From the NCBI GenBank assembly GCA_951640165.1, contig OX621250.1:12673501-12737500 (forward strand): a stretch of 64,000 nucleotides of DNA, written 5' to 3'. A program made the translations under genes and the position numbers. The first letter of the stretch is position 1. Every line of letters begins with the position of its first letter. Positions 12,054 through 24,989 of this stretch are shown here, in pieces. The notes beneath the pieces are model-generated. The model worked only from the letters and a program-made list of their open reading frames with translations, was not told where the DNA came from and did not search any database. This DNA comes from Pseudoips prasinana. Taxonomy: Eukaryota > Arthropoda > Insecta > Lepidoptera > Nolidae.

Positions 12054-12186
12054 TAATTTACTTTGGTAATAATTTCAATTTTTGAAGAGTTTTGCATGCA
12101 TATCCTAATAACTTTGCACCTAGTTATTAGGATATGTATGCAAAACTCTTGAAAAATTGATATTATTACCAAAGGAAATTAATAGA
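12054..12186. repeat. long inverted repeat (about 59-bp arms)
   Basis: The left arm (12054-12112) and right arm (12122-12186) are reverse complements with a few mismatches. Both contain GCATGCATATCCTAATAACT or its near match, separated by about 9 nt. The structure lies directly before the second satellite. Its ATCCTAATAACT/CCTAGTTATTAGG word resembles CCTAATAGCTAGG in the last satellite units, so it may be part of the same element. It could also be a foldback MITE. Confidence 0.75.
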
Positions 12187-12203
12187 AGGAGTAATTCAGC
12201 AAC

Positions 12204-14310
12204 GTTTGCAATCAATCAGCTTCAAGGTGTGATGTCACACCATATATGGCTGTATACTAAATGAATACATTTATAAACGTTCCTGGCCGTATTTTAGGGG
12301 CGCGTTAGGTGGTTGGCGGTTGATGACGTAAGGAGAATCATTAAACTATGTCAGACGTCTGGATGCTCAAATACGAGGGTATCAATTTCTCAAATTTTGC
12401 TTCGCTAGTTTGCAATCAATCAGCTTCAAGGTGTGGAGACACACCATAGATGGCTTTTTACATACTAAGTGAATACATTTATTAACGTTCCTGACTGTAC
12501 TTTAGGGGCGGGTTAGGTGGCCGGCGGTTGATGACCTAAGGAGAGTCATTAAACTATGTCAGACATCAGAATGCTCAAATACCAGGTTATCAATCTCTCA
12601 AATTTTGCATTGTTAGTTTGCAATCAATCAGCTTCAAGGTGTGTAGTCACACCATAGATGGCTGTATACCAAGTGGTTTCATTTACTAACGTTCTTGCCC
12701 GTAGTTTAGAGGCGGGTAAGATGGCTGGCGGTTGATTACGTAAGGAGAATCATTAAACTATGTCAGACGTCTGGATGCTCAAATACGAGGGTATCAATTT
12801 CTCAAATTTTGCATTGCTAGTTTGCAATCAATCAGCTTCAAGGTGTGTAGTCACACCATGAATGGTTTTAGCCATACTAAGTGAATATATTTATTAACGT
12901 TCCTGACTGTACTTTAGGGGCACGTTAGGTGGCTGTTGGTTGATGACGTACGGAGAGTATTAAACTATGTCAGACGATGGAATACTCAAATACTAGGGTA
13001 GCAATCTCTCAAATTTTTCATTGGTAGTTTGCAATCAATCAGCTTCAAGGTGTGTAGTCACACCAAAGCTGTGAACCAAGTGGTTTCACTTATCAACGCT
13101 CCTATCCGTACTTTAGGGTCACGTTAGGTGACTGTAGGTTGCTGATTTAAGGACAATCATTAAACTATGTCAGACGTCTGGATGCTCAAATACGAGGGTA
13201 TAAATTTCGCAAATTTTGCCTTGCCAGTTTGCAATCAATCAGCTTCAAGGTGTGCAGTCACACCATAGATGGCTGTATACCAAGTGGTTTCATTTATTAA
13301 CGTTCCTATCCGTACTTTAGGGGCGGGTTAGATGGCTGGCGGTTGATGACGTAAGGAGAATCATTAAACTATGTCAGACGTCTGGATGTTCAAATACGAG
13401 GGTATCAATTTCTCAAATTTTGCTTCGCTAGTTTGCAATCAATCAGCTTTAAGGTATGTAGTCACACCAAAGCTGTGTACCAAGTGGTTTCATTTATCAA
13501 CGTTCCTATCCGTACTTTAGGGGCGCGTGAGGTGGCTGGCGGTTGATGACGTAAGGAAAATCATTAAACTATGTCAGATAGCTGGATGCTCAAATACCTG
13601 GGTATCAATCGCTCAAATTTTCAAATCTATCCTAATAGCTAGGTGCTAGTTTGCAATCAATCAGCTTCAAGTTGTGTAGGTTTCATTTATCAATGTTCCT
13701 GGCCGTACCTTGGGGGGGGGGGGGCGTTAGGTGGCGGTTGGTTGATGACTTAAGGAGAATCATTAAACTATGTCAGACAGCTGAATGCATAAATACCTGG
13801 GTATCAATCGCTCAAATTTTTCAAATCTATCCTAATAGCTAGGTGCTAGTTTGCAATCAATCAGCTTCAAGTTGTGTAGGTTTCATTTATCAATGTTCCT
13901 GGCCGTACTTTAGAGGCGCGTTAGGTGGCTGTTGGTTGATGACGTAAAGAGAATCATTAAACGATGTCAGACAGCTGGAATGCTCAAATACCTGGGTATC
14001 AATCGCTCAAATTTTCAAATCTATCCTTACAGATAGGTGCTAGTTTGCAATCAATCAGCTTCAAGTTGTGTAGGTTTCATTTATCAATGTTCCTGGCCGT
14101 ACTTTAGAGGCGCATTAGGTGGCTGTTGGTTGATGACGTAAGGAGAATCATTAAACTATGTCAGACAGCTGTATGCTCAAATACCTGGGTATCAATCGCT
14201 CAAATTTTTCAAAACTATCCTATAGCTAGGTGCTAGTTTGCAGTCAATCAGCTTCAAGGTGTGTAGGTTTCATTTATCAACATTTCTGGCCGTACACCCC
14301 CTCAATTCCT
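12204..14310. repeat. second satellite array, period about 200 bp, about 11 units
   Basis: The word GTTTGCAATCAATCAGCTTC, or a one-base variant, recurs at 12204, 12408, 12616, 12820, 13027, 13227, 13431, 13649, 13849, 14043 and 14236. Spacings fall from 200-208 bp to 193-200 bp. Units contain ACTATGTCAGAC, CGTACTTTAG and, in the first seven, a small palindrome GGTGTG-NNGT-CACACC. The last four units lack that palindrome and have gained AATCTATCCTAATAGCTAGG. A run of 14 G occurs near 13711. Confidence 0.93.
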
Positions 14311-14329
14311 CAAATTTTAGTTATTTACG

Positions 14330-17015
14330 AAGAAATCATTCCACCATCATTAAATCAACTTTCAAATTTTATTACACCTATAAGTATATATATATATATG
14401 TAGAAAGCTGTGGTTAATTACGGTAGCGTTGCGCGATGGCTCCGAACCCCTGACCTGTGAACCTGCGCAGTAGTCCGTGCCAGCTATCACCTCATTCTAC
14501 TTTGTTTAATTCCGTCTTTTTACTGCAATGACTTCCTGAGTCTTGGCCCCAAACCCATAAGGATGCTCTTTCGTACGTACTTACGTCTTTTAACTTTACA
14601 GACTACTGGTAGGGAGCCTTCGCTCGCTGCTTACTCGGTGTCCCCAAATAATTTATATAGTAGCAAATATAAAAATATGTAGGAGCAAAATACCGTGCTT
14701 TTTATTTAACAATTTCACAAATGCGGTTAAGACTTTACTGCTAATTGTAAGCTTGATAATTGTGTTTTAATACCCCATACTGAATATATTTTAATATTTC
14801 AATATAATTATTTCATATTACGTTGCTCGGTACTCTACCCTTTACTACTCTATTATACAAAACAAGTTTCTATCTACGGCTTTCCCAATCGCCCAATTAA
14901 GCCGAAACGGAACTCCGTCACCACGTACAAAGGCCCAAGAAAGAACCCGGAATATGCCGTCATTAAATTATAAACAAACACGTCATCGTTCAATGTCGTA
15001 GGGACAATGACATCTGTATAAAAAGAAATGGTTTTTCGTGATTCAGTGGAACATCATAGCATACGCAAACCCATTATAATAACGTTATAGAAAGATTATA
15101 TTAAGCAGAAGAGAAACTACCTTGAAAAACCACAACATAAACTATCCACAAAGTCTTTGTATTGTTTTTCTTGCCAAGGGAAGATTCTCTTCCGCTTAAT
15201 ATAAAATTTCTATCTAATATGTTGCACTTGCGCTGATTACACATAAATATGATATATATAAAAATGATGGCAATATTAATAAAGTAATGAAATAATTCAA
15301 ACTAGTTCAGCTCGTTGGAGGTTAAGTTATGCTAACTAGATATAACTTTCTTTATTATTAGCGTAATAAATCTTTGGTTAAACAAGAACTTCGATTTTTT
15401 ACTATTCTTATGGTCTAAAAGATATAACTGCAGTTAAGTCGATGCTTGAGTTTTGTTACTAAGTGGGAAAGGATTTCTTATATACAACTAAGTCATCTAT
15501 AGCCAAAACAATCTTGTCTCATTCTGGGCATTATGAGTGCATTGCGACACTTTTACGACGCGACGCCGGTACGGTGGTGATAATAATTACACACAGAAAC
15601 AAAATATGGGTTAACTGGCTTCAGTATTATGTAAGGTGGAGGTGCCCAGACTGACTGCTCGTTTAGTACCTCTAACGGAGAAACTGTGGGTTAGAGACAT
15701 TCTTACAGAACATTTACGCCCCTTCATTCAACCTCCAAATAAATTCACTTCAATCAGTACCGTCTTGTAAATAACTGCAATTAAAATACATGAACATGTA
15801 TTTGCCTGTTGTCTTACAGTTCTGTTTATTTTCCTTTTTCGTACTGTGTAGCTATAATACTGTAATAACACCGTCACACAAACGCAGAGGCAAAGGCCGC
15901 CGCCACTTTTAACAATTTCCTGCGTCATCCGCATTACATAGCCACGCTCGTTACCTCAAACCGGTATCCAGTTCTCTAGAACAACATAAACATCAGATCC
16001 GTGATACAACGCGTCAGACCACTCACCGTACAAACCTGATTAGAATTTCGCGAATAACAGATGACGGTATCGTTATAAAACACCTCAATTTGGTGACGAA
16101 GCGAATAATTCTTATCATTTTGTAATTATGTTTATATAAAAACTGTGTTTGAGAAAGGGAAGCCCACAATCCACGCCGTAATAGAAATTTTGTAAATATG
16201 CATGGTTTCTTGTGAATAACATGACTAACAAATTATATTGCTTTTGTACCCGTGAATAAATCTGGATTAAATAACCGTGGCCAACAAACAGTATCAAGTC
16301 ATTGAGGATCTTTTATATTGCAAAAATACCTGTGACATTACTAATACCCGCATATAAAAATGATTATTTGCAAAATATTAGGCAGAGGTTTTTTTAGACA
16401 TTTTGTTCTAGAGGTTAGGTATAGGTAGTATAAAATAGCAGAGTTAACATAATATATAAGTTAGCTCTACTATTATATACTAGATGTGTTTAGAACTTAG
16501 TCTGCTTGGACGAAATTAATTTTTCGTTTTAACTTTCGGACAGATTACACCAAAGTTACTTAAGTTGACCTTCTTTTCTATTTCTCTAAACATTGATATC
16601 CAACTAACAGTCCACCGTCTACTCGTCAAATATAGTATAATATGGTTAAGTTGAGTATATAATAACATAAATAATTAGACATCCTTTTTAAACCTCAAAT
16701 AGTGAGAGCCGGGTTTCAAGTCTCGGTTTTGGCCCAAAAGTGGAATATTTCTGGCAAGAAATGATCGAGCATCAGAAAGTACCTATGGATTTTTTTAGCA
16801 TGATGGTTTCAGTTAGCTCAGGAAGCTTTCTCTGCTTCACCGCACAATAGAGGCAAGTGGGTGGCCAAGCCACCCAGTAAATTAGACTACAAACTAAGTA
16901 AACGGGGTCAGTATTCATCCCTTTTGGGGTTCGTACCTCAGGCGGTTACTGGCGTGAACTCCCTCTTCATTAATATGCGGCCGATTTGCTGTCTAACAGA
17001 ACACTAAGAATGTAC
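14330..17015. other. AT-rich spacer with one foldback
   Basis: No gene is recognised. At 14440-14520 a reversed, weakly tRNA-like stretch (GGTTCGGAGCC on the minus strand) might be an old SINE head. The foldback at 15090-15208 is listed separately. Confidence 0.4.
15090..15208. repeat. imperfect inverted repeat, about 36-bp arms
   Basis: The left arm around TATATTAAGCAGAAGAGAA and the right arm around TTCTCTTCCGCTTAATATA are reverse complements with several mismatches and a loop of about 45 bp. A small foldback element is likely, but no target duplication is evident. Confidence 0.55.
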
Positions 17016-17018
17016 TTA

Positions 17019-17195
17019 TCATCATCATCATGTCAGCCGAAAGACACCCACAGCTGGGCAAAGGCCTCGCCAAAAATCCCCACAATTGACAGCCTTGTGC
17101 AACCCATATCCAACGGTTACCAGCGACCCTCTTAAGATTATCGGTCCTTCTTGCAAGGCGCCTGTCCACGCTGCGTCAGCGCTGCGCCCGTTTCT
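17019..17195 (-). repeat. RTE-type LINE 3' end with (GAT)n tail
   Basis: TCATCATCATCATGTCAGCC, then AAAGGCCTCGCC and CCACAATTG, mark the reversed end of an RTE-like LINE. It is related to 23806-23965 and 50236-50375 and to the plus-strand end at 44000-44097. Confidence 0.6.
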
Positions 17196-17230
17196 GATGC
17201 CATGACTAACAATGTATTTATATCAATCAG

Positions 17231-17485
17231 TCGACGGGCCTGTTGGCGTGGTTGGCAAATGCTTGCTTTTCACGCCGGAGGTCGTGGGTTCGATTCCCAC
17301 CCAGGACAGATATTTGTGTGTATGAACATGGCTGTTGTCCTGGGTATAATTTATCTATATAAGTATGTATTTACAAAAGAAAAGTATTATATGTAGTATA
17401 TCAGTTATCTGGTTTCCATAGTACAAGCTCTGCTTAGTTTGGGATCAGATGGCCGTGTGTAAATAATGTCCCGGGATATTTATTT
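17231..17485 (+). repeat. SINE-C (tRNA-derived), full copy
   Basis: The head has TGGCGTGGTTGGCA (A-box-like) and GTGGGTTCGATTCCCAC (B box with flanking stem). The body runs through GATATTTGTGTGTATGAAC, ATAATTTATCTATATAAG, GTACAAGCTCTGCTTAGTTT and ATAATGTCCCGGGATATT, then a T/A-rich tail. The body is homologous to SINE-B (33573 and 44821), while the head is different. Confidence 0.8.
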
Positions 17486-17509
17486 ATTTTTTATAAAAAA
17501 TAAATTATA

Positions 17510-17695
17510 TCAATTGACAATAACTCAAGCTAGCTAAATATCATTACTATTATAAAATAAATTTAATAAATGTTTTAACAATCCGTGTAGGTACCCAAAT
17601 GTTACTAGAAATAATTATCTATACTTAACTATATTACTACAAACATGTTCTGACTATTACAAGCGTTTTTTTTAAAGTCTACGTGAATATAAAAG
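17510..17695 (+). repeat. copy of the 7076-7348 repeat, opposite orientation
   Basis: ATAACTCAAGCTAGCTAAAT, ATATTACTACAAACATGTTC and AAGTCTACGTGAATA follow the same order as the minus strand of 7076-7348. It abuts the tail of the SINE-C at 17231. Confidence 0.6.
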
Positions 17696-17719
17696 ACCCT
17701 TTGTCAATATCCAACTAAT

Positions 17720-19040
17720 GATACACACTACCCAAAGTTGTAAATGCGCATTTACAAGTTGAAGTACGATTTGTGTGTCACACAAATGGTAAAATGAATC
17801 ACAACAATACTTCAAAAAGTAGGTACGCATACATGTAAAATAATCTGATGACTCAGTAAACCAGTTAAATCTGCTCAATAACGTAAATTAAAATAAAACA
17901 AGTAAAGCCGTGTGATGCAGGTATTTCCTCGTGCGTTGTAAGTAATGTTTGTGTGAGTAATGTTGGTAGCTGTGATTCACTTTTTATGGACATGCGCGTT
18001 CAGTGCTACCAATCTTTATCTGTGTAGCATAAAATATGGAACGCAGTATTGTACAGGTAGGTATTTCCTCAGGCATGTACGCATAGCGGCACGTGCGCCA
18101 AACCATAAGTCAGCCGTGCCGTGCGTCATTTCTAGGGTTGTCAATAATTAGTTAATGCACCCAAACAATAAGCCAGAAATCTAGATGTTGAGTGAATGGT
18201 CTTTAGCCTTAATGAGCCCCTTCTCACGGATGCGAATTTTAATTTAACTGAGAATAATGAGTGCTCTCGGAAGCCATTATTTTAATGAGATATGTATCTA
18301 GATTGTGGTTATATTTATGCAAATATACCGTTCTCTTAGAAATGAATAAGGAACCATCGACTTAAGACGAATTGTAGAAGTTACAAATCATTTTATATAA
18401 ACAAATTGACAAAACTTCTCAACCATATGAAATGAAAATGAAATGAGTTTTAGTTATACATATAAGTCCATTAGCAATGTGGAACAACCACTGAAGCACG
18501 TAGTCACATTAAACATTTAAACTGCTAAATATAAGTTCTAGACTTAAAAAAAACTATGTTCACAATGATGAGCGGGTATATTATTTCATAAACCGTACCG
18601 TAAAGTCGTGGTAAAGTATACGAATAAACACTTATGTTATATTAGTCCATACTAATTGTGGTACTTCAATGTTTACTTTTATGTATTTGCTGAAATTACC
18701 AAAAATTGCCAATCTGAAGTGGCAGAGGCAGAGCAGATAACTCGGAGAGCCTACGGCTGCTAGAAAGTTCTCGAGTGATAATCTGACGTTTACGGTCGGT
18801 GAAAACCCGTCAGGATTTTAGTTCTTGTCCGAAACCTTACAAAAAAAGTCACTTATGATTTAATACGAAAGAAAATACCCAACGAATATCTTTTAATGTC
18901 ATTTCCAAATATATTTATTCTGGTTATAATAGTATCAGACGCACACAATGCTTTTCTGCTTGAATCTCGATACTCACACGCCCGCACTCACTTGTATATA
19001 CATTTTTATTTTTTATAATATAATGAAACAGAGTGAAAGA
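17720..19040. other. AT-rich spacer, nothing recognised
   Basis: Short open frames at 17672-17878 and 17960-18151 show no known motif or codon-like pattern. No shared repeat was seen. Confidence 0.4.
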
Positions 19041-19062
19041 TAGAAAGAAAATCGCATGGAAA

Positions 19063-19144
19063 GGGAGTTTTGGAGGGTAGAAATCGTCATGTAAGGAAGA
19101 GGCGTCATCCTTACGTGACGGTTTCTACCCGCCAAAACGTTCCC
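19063..19144. repeat. inverted repeat, about 36-bp arms
   Basis: The left arm (GTTTTGGAGGGTAGAAATCG onward, ending GTAAGGA at 19097) pairs with the right arm (TCCTTAC at 19108 to about 19144), with about four mismatches and a 10-nt loop. Flanking sequence (AAGATAGAAAGAAA, and TTTCTTTCAA on the other side) extends the similarity weakly, so it may be the core of a larger foldback MITE. Confidence 0.6.
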
Positions 19145-19199
19145 ATCCAGCCAAATTCCCGTTTCTTAGTTCTCCATCTTTCTTTCAATAAACTTCTTT

Positions 19200-21590
19200 C
19201 TAAAAACAATTTTTCTTCCATCTGTATTTTATTAATTAATTAACTAATACAGTAATGTTGTTTATATAAATGATCTTGGAATAGAAATCACAATTTAAGG
19301 GGCGACTTTGATATCTGTGAAATTAGTCCTAATGTTCATTTGCAACCTTCATTGGCTCCCTAACGTTATGGGGATAATTTCCTACATCGTTCGAGTTGAA
19401 AGGCACGTACATAAATACATACCTACATTCAAAACCACAAAATTCCGTTGTTAACAGGATAAATGCGCACATATCCATTAAATATTAAAGCGGCGCCTAC
19501 GTGACCATTTTTGCGTACACATGGTCTAGATAATTATACCTGAACATGCAAATCGTTTCCTAGAACATGTAAACACACACGTTGGCTGTAAATTTGCGGT
19601 GTGTGTGATGATTCAGTTAGAAAAAGTTTTAGGAGATATACAGGGAAAATATTGGTTGGATAATTAGAATACCTGCTTTACATCGAGAGCGAAAATCCCA
19701 TGCCAAAAAAAAATTGTTGCATTCAATTCAAATTATCTACTTGAAAGTTCTAATGTAAAATACGTTATACGGTGCAGATTCTAGGTACAACATGTTGTTT
19801 GACATATATTGGTAGTTCAGCAGTTGAAGACCACCTATGTAACTCACATCTATGGAATTCATTCGTATCGATGAAATTCCCTCTTCAGTTCGACAGTTGC
19901 AAAAAATTACCCTAAAATGAAATTAACCTCTCATCCATCCCCACGTTAGTAGCCACCCAGAGTCGAGAAGGCGCCGGTGCTTAGCTTGTAGTCTTTATTG
20001 ATATACGCCCTGAGCCCACGTTAGCCAAAACATTCTGGCGAAGCAATGAAAGGCTCCTATGCCAATTATAATATGTTTGATTTTCCAACGGTCTATATGG
20101 GTACACATTACAATAATAATTTACAGACTACATCAAAGAAGTTAAACTAAATAACACCCAGTTTAACAATTTTTATGTTTTCTGTAAAAAAGGTATTATT
20201 TACCCAAACTTATTAACGATACTACTGGCAAAAATTAGCTACTAATATGAAATTAGTGATCTAATTAACTAAATCATGGACACTAGAATCATCACGCAAC
20301 AAAAATCGAAACAAAAAAATATACATTGATAGCTTTCCACAAAACACCAACACAGCAAAGACGACACGTGTAGATAAACGTATGATTGCGATCAACCACA
20401 GCGCATGCGACCATATTCCATATAAGCGATAATGCTGGGAGTGCCTGCCACAGATAAAAGAAACTAATCAGATTATAAACTACTTAAAATCATTCCTTCA
20501 ATTCAAGTGTGGTTAGGTTATCCGACTTCTATTCTACTTCTTAAATCAAAATGTTACTATATTTCGAGGACGAAGACGTCGTCCTAAATATATACAATGG
20601 ACAAAAATTAACCGTGAGTAATTATTTGAGTACACATATACCAACGAATTGAAAGAGTACCGCAGTTGACGGTATCTATAATCTTAGAACAAGTTAGAAT
20701 AAGAGCAAAGCAGCCAGAAATAAGCAAATATAAGCAATAATTGTTAACAGAATTTATTTTTAACTGGTTATCAGCTTAGATGATCTATTGAATACTAATT
20801 ATTTAAGGTTAATAATCGATTCTTTTTTATCGTTCAACATAGATCGTGGATCATGGATCCAGAAGCACCCGCAAATGAATGATAGATAGGAAAGCGATGC
20901 AGCACACTATTTTTCTATTTTTAATCCGAGTTCCATTGCTGAATGGTAATAATCAATCTGTGGCAACCACGATTGGAACTCAACTGCAAACTAATTTTCT
21001 TCATACAAAACACTATATTTTTAATACTCTCTACTATTAAAATCAGCAGCAGCTTAAACCTAGTTCTCTTACTGTATGATACTCCAACTGTGGTAACTAC
21101 ATTGTGACTGCTTGACTGCGTACAATACATGCCTTATCAATGTTCAGTCCTCATCACATGAGTAGTAACGGTTAAGAACCTTAATATGCAAATTTAAGGT
21201 CCATTTTCCAATAAAAATACTTGCATTGATATAACGTTGACTGTACAATACCAACAATACCGATGTAACAGGTCACAATGTAGCGTCAAGTAGCATGATT
21301 GTTGGCACGCGGCGACCTTGCGCTCTTTGTTATCGAGTAGTTTCGTAATTACGATGATTTAGGGTGACTGTCATCAGTCTAATGATACTGCAATACTGCG
21401 CAACTAAAAATTATTGATGTGCAATTACAGTCCCTACATTTTGGCGTTATTAGCATTATACTGAAATTCACTTTCGAAATACATAGATATGGGAAAATTT
21501 GTTGCCTACACTCCTTTAATTTGGATTGTTTATATCTGACTAGACCTCTTGCCACTTCTTTGCCTTTGTGGAAGCCTCCATCAGATCTTC
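19200..21590. other. AT-rich spacer, nothing recognised
   Basis: No coding pattern, RNA gene or shared repeat family was identified. Confidence 0.4.
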
Positions 21591-21599
21591 AATAGTAGA

Positions 21600-21975
21600 T
21601 ACAAATCGCTTGGTAAATGCTTGCCTTACACGCCGCAGGCTGTCGGTTTGTTTGTGTGTAAGGACATGTCTATTTGTTCTATGTCTGGGTGTATCTAGGT
21701 ATGTATCTAGGTATATGTATCTACAAAAGAAAAGTAATAATAATAAAGTTATTTATTAAAGTAACCTTAGACTCAAAATTATTAGTAATACATAAGACTT
21801 AACCATGTTAGTAAAAATATAGCTAAAATTTTGTTTAGTGGAATACATGAATCACTGATGCCCCGTTCCGTAATGTCTGTAGTATATTAGTTATCTGATT
21901 TCCATAGTACAAGCTCTGCTTAATTTGGGATCAGACGGCCTTATCTGAATAATGTCCTAGGATATTATTATTATC
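21600..21975 (+). repeat. SINE-C copy carrying an internal insertion
   Basis: The head fragment TTGGTAAATGCTTGCCTTAC and the body up to GTATCTACAAAAGAAAAGTA are followed by about 140 bp of unrelated AT-rich sequence (about 21745-21885). The SINE body then resumes at AGTATATTAGTTATCTGATT and ends at TGTCCTAGGATATTATTATT. The B-box region is partly deleted. Confidence 0.6.
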
Positions 21976-22234
21976 TATGGGTGGGCAAGTCAAAATAATC
22001 CACGTCTGATACTGGCTAGAACTAGACAGCACAGTGGCCCTGTGTCTCATTGCACCTTTTATACGGTTTACCTCATTTACGGAATATTCATTTTCAACGT
22101 TTATCCTGCCCAGGTATTTGCACAAGGGATATCCCTTATAAATGAACTCCTTACTCTATAGTAAGGTGGTTTATCTGTGCAGACATAGAACCCTTTGCTT
22201 CTTTATAATAGGAATCAACTGCAATCAATGCAAA

Positions 22235-22315
22235 TTATGGTCACCTTCCACCACATCTTCACCTACCATCAGGTAAGATCGTGGTCAAGCGCAAAACCAT
22301 CTAGCACAATATAAA
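22235..22315 (+). repeat. LINE 3'-end fragment
   Basis: The words CCACATCTTCACCTACCATC and GATCGTGGTCAAGCGC match, on the opposite strand, the 3' end of the LINE at 38020-38500. It carries no coding sequence. Confidence 0.5.
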
Positions 22316-22844
22316 AATATGATCATGCAATCATGTTGTGATTGAAGTTTATGATATCGATATGCTAATAATTCACGAATTATTGAGCAGTAAGCAGCCT
22401 TATTCTAAAAACAGATCACTGATATAATTATAACTGGAATAAAACATGACACAACGTTTAAAATAGCCTCAAAGTCAGCATTCTTATCGCAAAGTTATAT
22501 TTACTTCATTATTATTGTTAATTATATGTATGCGCGTGCTATTCCTAACTGCAAAACAATAAACAAAGAGATAAATAGGAAAATTCCTATTATTATAATC
22601 AAGTACGTGATAATACAACGACATGACTTCTACGATTAACCTGAATGTGTTATCTGTGTGACAACATTGCAAATAGCTATTTAATGTCTTCATTCATTAA
22701 GGCATATTAAGAAAAGGAAAATTTTGCAAAGTGGCTACTAATATGTCATTATGTTACTAGAACTTAATTGTAAATATTCCTTTGACCTAACACAGGGGAA
22801 ATATAAAAATGTATGTGCTGCTTGCTGTCAAGGCATAGAATATC

Positions 22845-23075
22845 GCCATCCCATCTCATCCCGTGGAGGGCATAGACGTCGTCCCGAGGGAATATCTACC
22901 AGAGAACGGACAGCAGCGTCTCTTTCTACTATGACCATCATACTGCGATCGCCAACCGTCCAAGCGCGGCAATTATGTCATATCCCTCCAAATGATGGAC
23001 ACACCTCCATAGTGGAAATCTTTTGGGGAGGCCTTAGGCCAGCAGTGGACGTCATTCGGCTGACATGATAAAGAT
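22845..23075 (+). repeat. LINE 3' end
   Basis: CCATCTCATCCCGTGGAGG, GAGGGAATATCTACCAGAG, CTGCGATCGCCAACC and CCAGCAGTGGACGTCATTCG follow the order of the minus strand of 2504-2757. It is the same LINE 3' region in plus orientation, ending in GATAAAGATG instead of a clean (GAT)n tail. Confidence 0.6.
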
Positions 23076-23805
23076 GTATTTTTTATTTTAATATAGGAAG
23101 GATCACCATACAATACAATATTGTGGATAAAAGGACAGTAACTTGTTGGCTCTAAGAAACAAAACCATCATCATATTTTACCAAACGATGCAATTATAGG
23201 AAGCAAGATTATCCTAAGGAAATATTAAGTACAACAGACAAAATTCTCGCATATGTAGACCTGGCGACAGCTACAAAATAAAGTAGAACTAAAAAAAATA
23301 ATCAAAAATTCTATGTTCGGTTTGTCGGGTTAAACTACTATATTTTAAAATGTCTACCCGTTTGTATCTAAGCGTCTTGTTTTATTGCATCAGATAATTT
23401 TGATGCACAGACGAGTGAAATGAGTCAGTGAGAAAGAAGCCGTTACAATCTCTGTTCTAATGTGACGTATTTATTGCGTAACTGCTTGACGTAGTAACTA
23501 TGACGTCATTATGCCTTTCATATTACCATTACATCGTACCATTCCGAATGACACATCGACATCATACGATACTGGATGTCACATAGTTTAACATTGGAAA
23601 CATAGGGAGACTGTTATGGTTTCTTAATTAATCACTATTCCCTTATGTATTAGTCACTATTCAACGAAAGCGTTAGTATTAGAAGAACCACTTTTTAGGA
23701 TGGAATAATAAATTATATGCTCTTCATTCCACCTCAAATATCCGTCTTAAAAGCCACAGCGCTGATATTCAACGAAGACCTCAGGTGACACACAGATGTA
23801 TGTAT

Positions 23806-23965
23806 ATCATCATCATCATATCAGCCGAAAGACGTCCACTGCTGTACAAAGGCCTCCCCCAAAGATCTCCACAATTGCCGCTCTTGCCGACCCGCACAAG
23901 ATCATCGGTCCATCTTGTAGGGGCCTGCCCACGCTGCGTCTTCCGGTTCGTGGTCGCCACTTGAT
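23806..23965 (-). repeat. RTE-type LINE 3' end with (GAT)n tail
   Basis: ATCATCATCATATCAGCCGA, then AGACGTCCACTGCTGTACAA, CCGCACAAGATCATCGGTCC and TTCGTGGTCGCCACTTGATT, mark the reversed end of the RTE type seen whole on the plus strand at 43840-44097. Confidence 0.65.
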
Positions 23966-24074
23966 TCGAGATCGAATCAAAATGTATGTATATAAGACAA
24001 ACGAAATAATATGGGTTTTATCATAGTCAAAAATGATATACAAGTACTAAATAAGTGCGTAAATATAAAATGCA

Positions 24075-24209
24075 CAGACGCCAGCACCTACGGCTACCCC
24101 AATCTGTCAAATTTCTTTAATAGATTTTCAACTTTATCACAAAAGCATAAGGTTCACTTTCGATAGGGGAAATTTGACAGATTGGGGTAACTGGATGTGC
24201 TGGCGTTTG
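24075..24209. mobile_element. MITE-1 copy
   Basis: The left end is CAGACGCCAGCACC and the right end GGATGTGCTGGCGTTTG, with inner arms ACCCCAATCTGTCAAATTT and AAATTTGACAGATTGGGGT. It is 135 bp long and non-coding. The right flank is TA; the left flank is CA, perhaps mutated. Confidence 0.8.
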
Positions 24210-24215
24210 TACAAA

Positions 24216-24830
24216 ATTAAACACTATTAAATAAAATAGGACACAAATACCTTACCTATACAAGTGCCTATCCAGTGGCTAAAAAAATATGTATAGTTTT
24301 TGTTGCGAACTTTACAATTATTTCTTTATTTTATGTGCTGAAATTTTCCCGAAGGAGGAGAACCACAACCGTTTAAAATTACTTTTAAGATGTTTAAGGT
24401 TTCTTAGGGTACATTATGGTGATTTCAGCACATTGTTGCATTGCAGCGGCAGCCAATGAGCAACAGTGATTTGTAACTTCTAATGGGATAAACCCGTATA
24501 GAGGTATGCCTGGAATACGTTTGTCTAACTTCACATAAATTTACATTTCATAAAATGCACACCCCTGAAAAGAACAGTCTCCTAATGCCAATACCTTCGT
24601 CTTTAGTCTGGTACTGCAAAGATAGTAGTAGATTACTTTCAATTCAATTTAATCATGGAATTACTTCGTTACGTCAAACTGGTCATGGCCGAAATGCCAT
24701 GCGATATACTGAGGAACAAGCTGATCAATAATTCATAGTAAAGACAGTGAATTTGGACTTAATACAACAAAAGCACAAATAAAGCATCCACTTCCCTTTT
24801 CTGGACCACACTCCCCATGCAAACAAGCAC
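24216..24830. other. AT-rich spacer, nothing recognised
   Basis: No gene or shared repeat was seen on either strand. Confidence 0.4.
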
Positions 24831-24837
24831 ACACACA

Positions 24838-24908
24838 TACGGAACTACTTTTACTCCCACCACGGGATGAGATGGAGTGGTAATATTCTTCACTGTCACC
24901 ACACAGAA
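24838..24908 (-). repeat. LINE 3' fragment
   Basis: CTCCCACCACGGGATGAGAT followed by GGTAATATTCTTCACTGTCA corresponds to the inner part of the LINE 3' region at 2690-2757. Confidence 0.45.
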
Positions 24909-24989
24909 CAAAAAACATCGACACGAATTAGAATAAGTTATAGAAGTTCAGTTTTAAGGGTTAGTTGAGAAATGTATGAATCCTACATT

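Noticed and set aside
12054..12186. microRNA precursor
   Set aside because: The 59-bp arms and position beside a satellite fit a foldback element better. Without small-RNA data no mature product can be assigned.
13651..13842. Open frame within the second satellite
   Set aside because: It crosses a tandem unit and a run of 14 G. Neighbouring units do not keep the frame open.
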